Assembly (NCBI GenBank): GCA_001970955.1
Contig: MPUH01000077.1
Coordinates: 1-64,000 of the forward strand
Length of the DNA stretch: 64,000 nucleotides
Direction of reading: 5' to 3'
DNA from: Stentor coeruleus
Taxonomy: Eukaryota; Ciliophora; Heterotrichea; Heterotrichida; Stentoridae
Below the pieces are notes generated by a model, which worked only from the letters and a program-made list of their open reading frames with translations, was not told the DNA's origin and did no database searches. A program made the position numbers and the translations under genes. This document shows positions 10,505 to 20,204 of the stretch, one piece after another. Position 1 is the stretch's first letter. Each line of letters starts with the position of its first letter.

Positions 10505-11143
10505 AAATTATGCATTATTTAGATATTTTCAAGCAAATCTTTTTTTATGTTTCAGTTGATGTGTAGGGTAATAAAATTCAAGATAATTTTTAAACAGTTC
10601 TATGCAGATTAATAAGTAGAAAATATATGCACTAAAAACAGCAAATTTTTGATGAAAATATTAATATCTAAGAAATAATTATTGACTATATTGGTTTGAT
10701 ACTAATCGAAAATCATTAAAACATTTAATATATACTTATAAGTTACAACTAATTTCAAAAGAACTTAAATAAAATTGTATAAATGCTATAATCTGCCAAC
10801 ATGCTTTAATAGCAAAAACCCTATATTATAGAATTTGAGAATTGAAATGAAGGAAATAAGAGACTAGAAAATACAATGATGCAAAAATAGAGTTTCCTCG
10901 ATTATACACAGAAAATACTCATTTTTTGACAACTTTTGCAATATAAAACAAGACTTGCTCATCCAATTAAGTATAAAATATTATCGGAAATTTCATGACT
11001 AAAGTAGTATTGATATTCTCATTGGCTTGAAATAAAAATTAATTAATCACCTCATTATTATTATTATTTGGCTATCTCATTTTTTTGATACAATCTAATC
11101 CTTACAAATGTTATAATTACTCTATTCAAAATATTTATTTATC
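10505..11143. other. AT-rich intergenic region, nothing recognised
   Basis: This is 639 bp between the CDPK and the ubiquitin-like gene. It shows no open frame, RNA gene or repeat and lacks the marked G-poor leader seen before other genes. Confidence 0.45.
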
Positions 11144-11155
11144 ATGCTTAATAAA

Positions 11156-11647
11156 ATGATAGTTTATGTTAGAATTCTTACAGGCAAGACCATTACCTTG
11201 AGCACGGATTTATCCGATACTATCAATAGCCTAAAGGCAAAAATTTATAATCAAGAAAGTATCTCTACAGACCAACATTATCTAGTTTTCAGAAATAGCC
11301 GACTTGAAGATTCTCACTGTTTATCATTTTACAACATTCAAAATGAATCTACTTTGGATTTATTTCCTAATTTTAGAGGAATGCAAATATTTATTAAAAC
11401 TCTAACAGGTCAAGTTATCTCATTAGATGTTGAAGTTTCAGACTCGATTGAAACTATTAAAAATAAACTATATGAAAAAGAAGGCTTACCTGTAGATGAG
11501 CAAAGACTCATTTTTGCAGGAAAACAGTTAGAAGATGGACGAAGAATCTATGAGTATGGCATACAAAAAGAATCAACAATTTATTGTGTACTTAGGCTTA
11601 AAGGAGGAATTATAAAGCTCGATAAATGCTTGAATAAAATATTATAA
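11156..11647 (+). CDS. Diverged tandem ubiquitin-like protein (two Ubl units)
   Basis: Two ubiquitin repeats lie head to tail. I chose the ATG at 11156 because [15 protein letters not shown] then aligns with ubiquitin [15 protein letters not shown]; an ATG four codons earlier (11144) is possible but has no counterpart in the decayed copy downstream. Unit 1 is strongly diverged and ends [10 protein letters not shown], so the Gly-Gly cleaved by deubiquitinases is missing. Unit 2 is closer to ubiquitin ([19 protein letters not shown], then [17 protein letters not shown]) and ends LRLKGG followed by a 12-residue tail ([12 protein letters not shown]). Only unit 2 could be processed to a free Gly-Gly end. 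Several canonical lysines are changed. This is probably a degenerate polyubiquitin descendant, either a fixed di-Ubl protein or a gene on the way to loss. Confidence 0.8.
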   Translation: MIVYVRILTGKTITLSTDLSDTINSLKAKIYNQESISTDQHYLVFRNSRLEDSHCLSFYNIQNESTLDLFPNFRGMQIFIKTLTGQVISLDVEVSDSIETIKNKLYEKEGLPVDEQRLIFAGKQLEDGRRIYEYGIQKESTIYCVLRLKGGIIKLDKCLNKIL

Positions 11648-12165
11648 TGCTTGATAATTTGAATTTGCGAAGCATTAAGCTAGGAGACAGAACAAATGTC
11701 TTCACTACCCAATCTACTTAAAATAATCATTATTTTCTGATATTATCTTTTGATTTTTCAAGATTTACAATATTTTATTCTAAATATACTCTCTATACGT
11801 CCTTATTTTAAGTGATATATAGAAAATTTCTTTAATAAACAATATAATTCAGAGTTTTATAAATCAATATCTTGAATTTTTCTAATATTAAAGTATAAAA
11901 ATATAATTATTATGCTTTTAACCATATAAGTTGTATATATTACCAATTTAACATAAGAAAAATAAGTTAACAATATTTTTTTTATCCAAAACATTATGAT
12001 TTAACTTAATAATTATAAATATAGCATAAACTCCTCAACTTCCTAAACTTAGGCATAATATATAAAATCTAATTTTATCTAATAAAATCTTATACAGAAA
12101 TTTCATTCAGCTTTCAATAATAATATTAGATATCAAATAAAGCACTTTATTTTTATCTTATATAA

Positions 12166-12544
12166 ATGCGAATCTTTATCGAAACCCTCACCCTAAAACG
12201 CTACTTCTAAAAGAAAAAAGTGTCTTCTTTTTGCAGAAGTCATTTTGAAGATTTCACCCTCTATCATTTTACAATTACTAAAATGAATCTACTTTACTAT
12301 TAGTTCTCAAGTTTAGAGATGTGATGAAAATATTTTTTAAAAGCTTGACAAGAAAACTATTGCATTATAGGTAGAATGAATTGAATGCATTATAGACATA
12401 AATACAACTCTATGAAAATGAAGTATTTCCTGTAGATAAGAAGTAAATTATTTACATCAATAAACTATTTGAGTTAGAAGAATATTGAATGATTATAGAA
12501 TTCAGAAACAGTTGAAACTTAATATGTTTTAGGTTAAATAGGGG
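12166..12544 (+). pseudogene. Decayed copy of the tandem ubiquitin-like gene
   Basis: It begins ATG CGA ATC TTT ATC GAA ACC CTC ACC (MRIFIETLT), matching ubiquitin MQIFVKTLT. Most of unit 1 is deleted. Then TGAAGATT..TATCATTTTACAA..CAAAATGAATCTACTTT tracks the intact gene's 11306-11357. Unit 2 can be followed from about 12312 (GATGTGATGAAAATATTTTTTAAAAG in place of GGAATGCAAATATTTATTAAAAC) to a LRLKGG-equivalent at about 12521-12544. It carries many stops and small indels. It lies about 0.5 kb downstream of the intact gene in the same orientation, so it is a tandem duplicate that has died. Confidence 0.8.
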
Positions 12545-12780
12545 AATCTTGATTTTTATATGAATTTAACTTGGATTACTTCAACCTGGTACTAAAAATG
12601 CTAATTCTTTAGAAAATGTGAAGGTTTAGAGCTTGATAAAGAATGAATTTTTATTAATTAGAAGAGACTTATAGACAAGCCATTCAGATGGATAAAATTT
12701 AATTATTAAATTAAAGCTATTTGTCTTGAAAACTTTGCAAGAGATATTCATTTTTTTTAGCAAAGATAGATAGATGCGCT
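12545..12780. other. AT-rich spacer after the ubiquitin-like pseudogene
   Basis: Nothing is recognised here apart from general AT-rich sequence between the pseudogene and the minus-strand relic at 12781. Confidence 0.4.
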
Positions 12781-12915
12781 TTACTTTGGTTTGACAATTA
12801 TCAAAATCAGTCCATTTGATTTTATACGTTTATTAGCTACATCAAAACAAAATTCATAATCTCCATTGGGATTTCTAATATAAGCGGCTTTAATTTTGGT
12901 GTCCAAGACATTTTC
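12781..12915 (-). pseudogene. Orphan coding-like fragment
   Basis: On the minus strand, 44 codons from 12915 to a TAA at 12781-12783 read as convincing protein: ENVLDTKIKAAYIRNPNGDY, then EFCFDVANKRIKSNG, then LILIIVKPK. Codon use is less AT-extreme than in the surroundings. A TAA lies directly upstream in frame and there is no ATG in this frame, so it looks like the surviving 3' end of a dead gene. No intron that would extend it was found. Family not recognised. Confidence 0.35.
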
Positions 12916-13059
12916 TTATTGTTAAGTATACATAAAAGTGATTATAAAACTCATTTAAAGAAAAATGTATTGTTATCTAAAATATCATAGAAAAATCCAT
13001 TAGAGTGTATTGCAAAACAAATTTAAGCTTTTGTGATAAATATAATAAAATAAATAACA

Positions 13060-14118
13060 ATGAACAATCGGCAGAAGCTCATGGTAAAGCTAAAAAATAT
13101 TATTGGGCCTAATTCTTCAATAGACCATATAAGAAAAAATTCAACAAAAACTCTTTCATCAAGTAAGCTAAGAGACTTATCTCCTTATTTAAACTTAAAA
13201 TTATTACCAAAACAGAAAAATGCTTATCCTATGAGAAAATTTCCTCAAGCTAAAAGAGAAAGTTTAATAAACACTCGCATACCTGATACTTCTGCATCAA
13301 CAACAAAAATTAAAAGTCCAAACGATCTTTCCAATACACCTAATTTAAACACTCCAGAACCTCAAAGTTATCGAATAAAAAAAATTTCACCTAATCTTCG
13401 TTTATACAAGAAAAAAACTAGCAATTACAAAGATAAAATTTCTGAATTCGGCCTTGATTATATAAACAATAGGCTTGATGCACTAGAAAAAAAACCAAAA
13501 AGTTCTTCAATAATAGACTATTTGGAAATATTCGAAATTATCATAAGCAAAGACCATATATTTGCTGATTCACTAAAAAGAATAAAAAACGCGATTTACA
13601 GTTGGAAAATATTTTGTGATGAATCCCATGAATATATTCACAATTTAGAAATGAAAATATCTGAAAAACAATTTATTAATCAAATAATCATGAATAAAGT
13701 TCATGATAATAGCAAAATTTTTGATAGTTCATCAGATAAAAGTCAAGATGCAGAAAAAAATGGAGATGCAAAAAAGCCATTATATACTATTATGCCACTA
13801 GATGAGATTAATTATCTTAAACAAGAAAACTCGCAATTAAATACAAAAATTGAAAGTATGATGAAAGAGATGAAGATTATGGCTGAGAAAGAACAAAAAT
13901 ATGTAGGGCTTATTTCTGCATTGCGTGATAGAGGATATCCTATAGAAGGAGTGTTTTTGAAAGATGTTTGTTGGAAATCTAAAGGGATAAGCAATTGCAG
14001 TGCTCCAAATTCAGGATATGCAAGCTATGATGAATTGGAAAAAAAATATAATGGAAAAATCGATAAGAGTTTCGTTGATTTTCTGAGCTCTGATGGTAGC
14101 ATTAATGACAGTTATTAA
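13060..14118 (+). CDS. Hypothetical coiled-coil protein
   Basis: It encodes 352 residues. Residues 1-130 are basic, Ser/Pro/Asn-rich and probably disordered. Residues 150-210 are helical (LEIFEIIISKDHIFADSLKR). A coiled coil spans about 250-290 (EINYLKQENSQLNTKIESMM, then KEMKIMAEKEQKYVGLISAL). It is followed by a conserved-looking RDRGYPIEGVFLKDVCW motif and a short acidic tail. The RGYPIE element after a coiled coil may be a lineage motif, which a search could test. No function is assigned. Confidence 0.65.
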   Translation: MNNRQKLMVKLKNIIGPNSSIDHIRKNSTKTLSSSKLRDLSPYLNLKLLPKQKNAYPMRKFPQAKRESLINTRIPDTSASTTKIKSPNDLSNTPNLNTPEPQSYRIKKISPNLRLYKKKTSNYKDKISEFGLDYINNRLDALEKKPKSSSIIDYLEIFEIIISKDHIFADSLKRIKNAIYSWKIFCDESHEYIHNLEMKISEKQFINQIIMNKVHDNSKIFDSSSDKSQDAEKNGDAKKPLYTIMPLDEINYLKQENSQLNTKIESMMKEMKIMAEKEQKYVGLISALRDRGYPIEGVFLKDVCWKSKGISNCSAPNSGYASYDELEKKYNGKIDKSFVDFLSSDGSINDSY

Positions 14119-14505
14119 TAGCATATTAGCACCTATTCGAAATTTATATAGTGAATATGTTTATTATGATAAAAAGCATAAGAAATTAATTTAAAGTTGC
14201 TACAAAATATAAATCGGAAATAATCATCAAAAATAATAATAATAAAATCAATTCTAGCTAAGGCTTATTAATATACTTGATATAATTATAAGAACATCAA
14301 GCCTTAACTTTCAAAATAATGGTAGTAAAAATCATACCTGATATGTCAGATTTAATACTATAAACCTAAATAATTTTATATAAAATCTTCCTACTATATC
14401 TAATAAATAAACTCTAAAAATCATAAAATAGGAGTATAAATTACTTCTATAATAATTTGAGAATATACAATTTCCCATTTTGCTCCTTAAAGCGCTCATA
14501 ATAAA
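14119..14505. other. Intergenic region, nothing recognised
   Basis: This is 387 bp of AT-rich sequence between two plus-strand genes, with no RNA gene, repeat or open frame. Confidence 0.45.
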
Positions 14506-17500
14506 ATGAATGCAATAACAGGAGAAAGCGAAAGAGATCGTCGTCTGCGTCTACGAGCAGAAGAGCGGGCAAGAAGAATTCAAGGCAGTGAAAAAAGTGC
14601 ATACGAAATACCTCAAAACCTTCCTAGCGATTCATCAAAACGCGATATGATCTGGGAAATGAAAAAGGCTCAAAGACTTGGAGTAGCTCCAAATACCAAC
14701 ACTTTACCCCAAACAGACCCTTATTCACTATTCCCAAACCAGGCAAAAATCCTACCGGAAACCTATGAAATTCCAGCTTTGCCACAAAGTCCTCAAAAGT
14801 TTGACTCAAAAACCCCAAATCAAGGCTTTCAAGAATATCCAAATCAAATAGAAAAACCTTATGCTTTATATCAACAACCTGATAATCAGTATAAAGCAGG
14901 TCCTTTTATTGCTAATTATGAGAAGAGTATTGAGAATATTCAAAATCAATTCCCTGATGTTGGTGTAACAAAAGAACAGCAACAATATGCAGATTATTTG
15001 TTTACAGAACTTACAAAAAAAAATAATGATGAAGTAAGTGGGATGAAGGGATACGGGCAAAATATTGAAAGAAGGGTTGAAGAGAAACCTCAAGTGATTG
15101 GAAATGAAGGCTTGGATTTTGGATTTGAGATTGGAGGTAATAAGAAGGGTTTGGAAAAAAAACAATATGCAGCGGAATTAGAAGCACAGATTAGAGCGAA
15201 AAAAGGGGATAGAGCTGAGGATTTTAGTCAGGGTGGGTATTTTGGTAGTGTGGGAACACAAATGTCAGAAAGGGAAAAAAAGCTCAAATATGCCAAGGAA
15301 CTTGAAGCTCAAATAAAGCAGAAGAAACAAGAAGATAGTTTCAACAAACCTCCACAAGAAGACTTTTTCCCTGTCCGACAAGATAATTCACGCGACAAAA
15401 AAAGGCAGTATGCAGAAGAGCTTCAAGCTCAAATAAGAGATAAAAATAAGAATTTTTTCTCAGGTCTTCCAAACCCTTCAAATCAGCTCTCTTTCCAAAA
15501 CAATGAAAAAACTCCTTCTGATTTTTACCAAAGAGCTGATTTAAAACCTACTGATGATAATCCAATATCATTTCCAAAATATTCCGATCAAGGCACACCA
15601 CGCGGTACAGGACAAGCTGATGATAAAAAACTCAAATACAGACAAGAATTAGAAAAACAAATCGAAGAACAAAAACGTAGAAAAGAGGAAGAAAAACGAA
15701 GGCTTAAGCAAGATGAGGAAAAGGCTGAAAAAAGGTTTACAAATGATTCTGGAATTGAATATGGAAGGCCAATAGCCAGACATAAAACTATAGATCCGAA
15801 CAAGCCAAGTGAAGATAATCCTCAAGCTGAAAGGTATAAAGAACATATTTCTAAGATCAAAAGTGGTTCAAAGGGGGATAATTTTAATAGCAATTTAGAA
15901 GAACCTTATAAAAATCCTTCTCCTGTCCCAATACAGATTGAAAAGCCTCGTAATGCTGATTTCCCACAAGGTCAACAAGATAAAAGAGAAAATATTTTTG
16001 ACCCAAGACCTTTGCCTCAAGCTGTATATAATCAATATGATATTTCAGATCCTATTTCAGCTTATAAAGGGCCTGGAGTTTTCCCAAATAATTATTCTCC
16101 ACAGTTTACAGAAGAAAATCAGATGAAAATGTATGAAAGAGAAAATCCTGGAGAATTTAGACAAGAGAATATGATGAATAATTATTTGGCTGATGAGTAT
16201 TTAAGGGAAATACAACAAATTAGATTAGAAAGAAATAGAGCGAGGGAGGAATGCTTGGAAATGAGAGAGATGGTATTAAGGGAAAAAGAAAGGAATTTAG
16301 AACAGATGATGTTTATGTTGAAAAATCAAGGAGGAGAATTTCGTCCTGGTTTATTTCCAGAGCCTAGGCCTGGGATTCAGCAAGATAAACCTCCTATGTA
16401 TGGAGTAGGTAGAAATCCTCCTGTAGAAAATTATTATCCTGGAGCTTTCCAAAATGAAAAATATGCTTTTGCTGAAGGAAATGCTTATGGGAAAATCCCA
16501 GATCAAGGTATTTCAAGAGTTGATCCTTATTCTGATATATATAAACCTATAGACCCATATATAAAGCCTACAGACCCTTATATAAAACCTCAAAGTGCAT
16601 ATATAAAAGGACAAGACCCATACGGAAAAGACCAGGATTTTTATAGACCAGCTGAAGATTTTGCGACTCCAGGGATTTATGGAAAAGCAAATGATGGGTA
16701 TTCTAATGCTTATTATAAAGCTGAAATTCCTATCAAGCCTTCAAATCCAATTACCAATGCATCAGATAATTATAAACCTCAACAATTTAGAACTGGAGGA
16801 TATGCTTATGACCCTCAACAGGATACCATAGTAAAAAATCCTGAGAAGTCTGAAACTGCTTTAAACATGCTGGAAATGTCTTTAGCTGGAGAAAGCAAAT
16901 GGATCACCCACGAGAATATGCAATGGGGAGATGTTAAACTTATTGAGTCAATATGTTTGCCTCAAGAAAAACCTGAGACAAAAGCTAAGCCAAAAACGAA
17001 ATGGGATTCTAATGAACTACCTTCTGAAGCCTTTCCTGAAAAGAAAAACCCAATTCCTACTCCTCTTTTCTTATCAAATAACAAATCATCTCAACTTATG
17101 CAAATATATGTTGATGATGAATCTTTACCTAGTAAAATTGAACATCTACCATATCCAAATCTTGAATGCCAAGATTCAGAATCATCTCATAATAACAGCA
17201 TTCAAGAAGAAATCGAATCGAGCTCAGATCAAAAATATACTGAATCAGAAAAAGAAGAACAAGAGAAATCCATTGAGCAAACTCGAGAAATAACATTATC
17301 AAACCCTAAATATGAAGAGTTAGAAGAGCATGTTATCGATTGTGACAACTGGTCAGAAGAACACTCTGAAGCAGAAATTGAAGCTAGAAATCGACAAATA
17401 AAAAACTCTTATGACAAGCCTAGAACCATAGATATCTTCGCAAAAAAACCTTCAGTTAAAACTGATATTCCTGCATTAAACAGAGAAAAACCAAAGCCCA

Positions 17501-17958
17501 TTTGGCAAATAAAAGATCCTGACTTAGAAGAATATAACAAAGAGCCTGAGCCAAGACCTCCCATAAAGCCAAACCCTCCACATGGTAGGGTGGCTTTCAG
17601 TAGATTAGAAGAAGCTCGTAAAAACGCGAAACAACAGAAAGTACGAGACAACTTTGAAGAAAGCGATGACCTAATTTCTCAAAACCTAGACCAAAAGCCT
17701 TACAAAATATCTGTCGAAAGTAGCATAGAAGGTAGACTTACAAAACAAGCTCTAAACGAACTTCGTATGCAAAAACGTCAATCAAATGAAGATAGTTTCA
17801 GGAGTAAAGCTAGCATAGAAGACAGTTATAAAAGCCCAGTTTCACAAGATCGAGACGCTTTTCTCAAAAACTTCTTCAACCTGCCACAAACTTCAAAAGA
17901 GTCTAACACAAGTCAAAAACCCCCTGCAAGGCCAGTCTCACGTCGTTATCAAGACTGA
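14506..17958 (+). CDS. Large centrosomal/ciliary repeat protein, CSPP1/CCDC66-like
   Basis: It encodes 1,150 residues, mostly disordered and Pro/Gln/Asn/Lys-rich. Its hallmark is a repeated short helix: KKQYAAELEAQIRAKK (about residue 219), KKLKYAKELEAQIKQKK (about 258), KKRQYAEELQAQIRDKN (about 299) and KKLKYRQELEKQIEEQKRRK (about 375), with a weaker version near 157 (QQQYADYLFTELTKK). The pattern K-x-x-Y-x-x-E-L-x-x-Q-I-x-x-K resembles the repeats of CSPP1 and CCDC66, microtubule-binding proteins of centriolar satellites, spindle poles and ciliary tips. Residues about 560-610 are coiled coil. A Tyr/Pro tandem region near 683-715 repeats DPYIKP-like units. The C-terminus has further charged helices. 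The next gene starts 34 bp downstream. A ciliate with thousands of basal bodies would plausibly use such a protein; the assignment rests on the repeat alone. Confidence 0.55.
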   Translation: MNAITGESERDRRLRLRAEERARRIQGSEKSAYEIPQNLPSDSSKRDMIWEMKKAQRLGVAPNTNTLPQTDPYSLFPNQAKILPETYEIPALPQSPQKFDSKTPNQGFQEYPNQIEKPYALYQQPDNQYKAGPFIANYEKSIENIQNQFPDVGVTKEQQQYADYLFTELTKKNNDEVSGMKGYGQNIERRVEEKPQVIGNEGLDFGFEIGGNKKGLEKKQYAAELEAQIRAKKGDRAEDFSQGGYFGSVGTQMSEREKKLKYAKELEAQIKQKKQEDSFNKPPQEDFFPVRQDNSRDKKRQYAEELQAQIRDKNKNFFSGLPNPSNQLSFQNNEKTPSDFYQRADLKPTDDNPISFPKYSDQGTPRGTGQADDKKLKYRQELEKQIEEQKRRKEEEKRRLKQDEEKAEKRFTNDSGIEYGRPIARHKTIDPNKPSEDNPQAERYKEHISKIKSGSKGDNFNSNLEEPYKNPSPVPIQIEKPRNADFPQGQQDKRENIFDPRPLPQAVYNQYDISDPISAYKGPGVFPNNYSPQFTEENQMKMYERENPGEFRQENMMNNYLADEYLREIQQIRLERNRAREECLEMREMVLREKERNLEQMMFMLKNQGGEFRPGLFPEPRPGIQQDKPPMYGVGRNPPVENYYPGAFQNEKYAFAEGNAYGKIPDQGISRVDPYSDIYKPIDPYIKPTDPYIKPQSAYIKGQDPYGKDQDFYRPAEDFATPGIYGKANDGYSNAYYKAEIPIKPSNPITNASDNYKPQQFRTGGYAYDPQQDTIVKNPEKSETALNMLEMSLAGESKWITHENMQWGDVKLIESICLPQEKPETKAKPKTKWDSNELPSEAFPEKKNPIPTPLFLSNNKSSQLMQIYVDDESLPSKIEHLPYPNLECQDSESSHNNSIQEEIESSSDQKYTESEKEEQEKSIEQTREITLSNPKYEELEEHVIDCDNWSEEHSEAEIEARNRQIKNSYDKPRTIDIFAKKPSVKTDIPALNREKPKPIWQIKDPDLEEYNKEPEPRPPIKPNPPHGRVAFSRLEEARKNAKQQKVRDNFEESDDLISQNLDQKPYKISVESSIEGRLTKQALNELRMQKRQSNEDSFRSKASIEDSYKSPVSQDRDAFLKNFFNLPQTSKESNTSQKPPARPVSRRYQD

Positions 17959-17992
17959 TTTTTAACCTAATTTCCATATTAGTATATATATA

Positions 17993-19477
17993 ATGGCCTT
18001 ACCCGGGATAACTTGTCCTGAAAAATTCCTAGTTCCCTTGTATTTCCGCCCAGAACAGCAAGGTGAACTCGCAAAACTTTTTCAAAAAGACTCAGTCTTT
18101 GAACACTTGTGGGATCCTTGGAAAGCTGAAGCTGTCAAGTCAATTTCTTATGAAGATAGCTCTTTAGTGAAATATATGCACTCACACTTCCTCGCTTTAA
18201 AATCTCCGATTTTTGCTACACTCAAACAAAACAAAGAGAAATTTAATGAGATTATTAAACAGATATTTAATGGGCATTGTGTTTATAGTGGACTCATGCA
18301 AGAAGCTTTTGTAAAAAGTATCAGCACATTGGATAATGATATTATGATTATAACTTTAAAGTACTATGCAATATTAGAAGAGCACAAAAGGCTTAGCCAG
18401 GTAAAATACGAACATCTGAAAACTGCAATTGTACTGAAAACTGAAATCGAAAAACTTTCAAGAAGAATCAACGAACTTTCTAGCACCTTAAGTTTCGAGA
18501 CCTGTGGAAGTATTAAAATACAGAAACTAGACCCAAATAATCCTCAATTCTCACGATGTGACAAAGCTGTTTCTGATAATACAAAACAAATTTTTTTTAA
18601 AGACTCAACTTATACTACATTAAAAGTTTGTGTAGCATATAAAATCGAAAACACTCAAATGCTTAAAGCTTTTGAAAAAAAACTTAAAAATAGTGAAGCC
18701 TGTGTTCTTAAAGGACTTTTTATGAGTATAAGTAAGAAACAAATACCTTCTATATGCATTTTTGGTATACAAAATAATGATTATGTTAAGACTCAAGGGA
18801 TTTTGAATTATTTTAGGTACTCATGCAAATTACCTAAGGAATTTATGGGCAGAACAAGGATTGAAGAGTTTTTAAGGGCATGCGAAGGGTTTGGAAATGA
18901 AGTTTATGCTGGGACGAACAGCACTTTGGTTAAAGATGAGAAAAAAATCGCTAGCCAAACTAATTCCGTTTTTGTATTGGTGCTGTGTAGGGCGATTGTT
19001 CCGAGGAATAAGAATGACCCTTTACTTAATCAAGAAACCCAAGAATACAAGATATCAGATTTTTCAATGATTTTTCCTGAATACATTCTAATCTGCACAA
19101 AAGAAAAAAACCAATTCGAGATTGTCCCATCCAAACACTTTATAATTCCTTGCAAGCTTACTGACCTCAATTACTCCTCACAATCTTCTAATAAAATGTC
19201 AGTCGAATCCTTCTACAACAACCTAACAAAAGCTTATGATCAATCTTTGCTTCAAAGGACAAAACTCCGAGGTGAAATCCAACAACAAATAGATACTTTC
19301 TGGACTGCCCGTTATAAAAAAGATGTCATAATCGAATCTATAATCCAAACCAAGAAAAAATATACTGATAAACTCAAATCTGACATAGATTTGATTAGAA
19401 AAGACTTGATCACAACACAAAGATTTACTGAGTCATTAAAACAAATCCGCAATGTAAGACTAAAAACTTCATTATAA
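17993..19477 (+). CDS. Hypothetical protein with possible diverged PARP-like fold
   Basis: It encodes 494 residues. The N-terminal 150 are not recognised (FRPEQQGELAKLFQKDSVFE, then HLWDPWKAEAVKSI). A coiled coil lies near 140-165. Residues about 200-390 follow the order of a PARP catalytic domain: CIFGIQNNDYVKTQGIL where PARPs have 'LFHGT...N...IL'; GFGNEVYAGTNSTLV for 'GKGIYFA..S.S'; VFVLVLCRAIV for 'LLLC.V.LG'; and SMIFPEYILICTKEKNQFEI for the 'NEYIVYD' strand. If the alignment is right, the first catalytic His is lost while the Tyr and Glu positions survive, which would suggest a pseudoenzyme or altered activity. A coiled coil ends the protein. The link to PARPs is an inference from motif order. 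Confidence 0.35.
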   Translation: MALPGITCPEKFLVPLYFRPEQQGELAKLFQKDSVFEHLWDPWKAEAVKSISYEDSSLVKYMHSHFLALKSPIFATLKQNKEKFNEIIKQIFNGHCVYSGLMQEAFVKSISTLDNDIMIITLKYYAILEEHKRLSQVKYEHLKTAIVLKTEIEKLSRRINELSSTLSFETCGSIKIQKLDPNNPQFSRCDKAVSDNTKQIFFKDSTYTTLKVCVAYKIENTQMLKAFEKKLKNSEACVLKGLFMSISKKQIPSICIFGIQNNDYVKTQGILNYFRYSCKLPKEFMGRTRIEEFLRACEGFGNEVYAGTNSTLVKDEKKIASQTNSVFVLVLCRAIVPRNKNDPLLNQETQEYKISDFSMIFPEYILICTKEKNQFEIVPSKHFIIPCKLTDLNYSSQSSNKMSVESFYNNLTKAYDQSLLQRTKLRGEIQQQIDTFWTARYKKDVIIESIIQTKKKYTDKLKSDIDLIRKDLITTQRFTESLKQIRNVRLKTSL

Positions 19478-20204
19478 ACTAGCTTATTTAACAGTATCAA
19501 TAATTTTATTAAACATAATAAGATTTTACTATTATAATAAAATAGCTAAGAACTCCATGTTTTGATTTAATTTGAGATAATTTTAAAACATAATTTCGTT
19601 CATTTGATTTATATTTTAGCTTATTTTAGTCATTATCATAAGTTCATAATTAATAAGATAAGGTGATTAAGGTAAGTCAGACTTATAAATTTACTTATGT
19701 AATCGCATTTTGCTAGTGTGGCTTGAGTTTTTAACTGATTAAATTTGAAATTGAAACTAGAGGGAATATTTTTCTTTATGATAAAAGGTCTGATCTTTTT
19801 AAAATGATTTATTGTTAGATATAAGGTATATGATTTTGACAGGTTTCATCTGAATCATTAGAATTTAGATTAATTTAATAGAAATATATGATGAGATTTT
19901 AAACATTTTTGCTATAAAATAATCAATGATGCCAGTTTATAAGTCTTGAGTATAAATACTTATCTAATACTTAACATAATCTATTTTAAAAATAAATTTC
20001 TAAATATGTTGTAAAAAGACATTAAAAATACCAATTATACATTCCAACTAATTAACCCGTAATTATAATTAACTGCAACTTGTTTTTATCATATAATCAG
20101 CATCTACTTTCTTCCCAATTAACCTTTATAAACAAATCAGGTATTTACTGGAGTAAAACAGCCTATTTCCAAGGATTAATATATTATAAATCGTAAATCT
20201 AAAT
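19478..20204. other. AT-rich intergenic region, nothing recognised
   Basis: This is 727 bp upstream of the TMBIM gene. No open frame, RNA gene or repeat was found. The last 120 bp is moderately A/C-rich and may be the leader. Confidence 0.45.
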
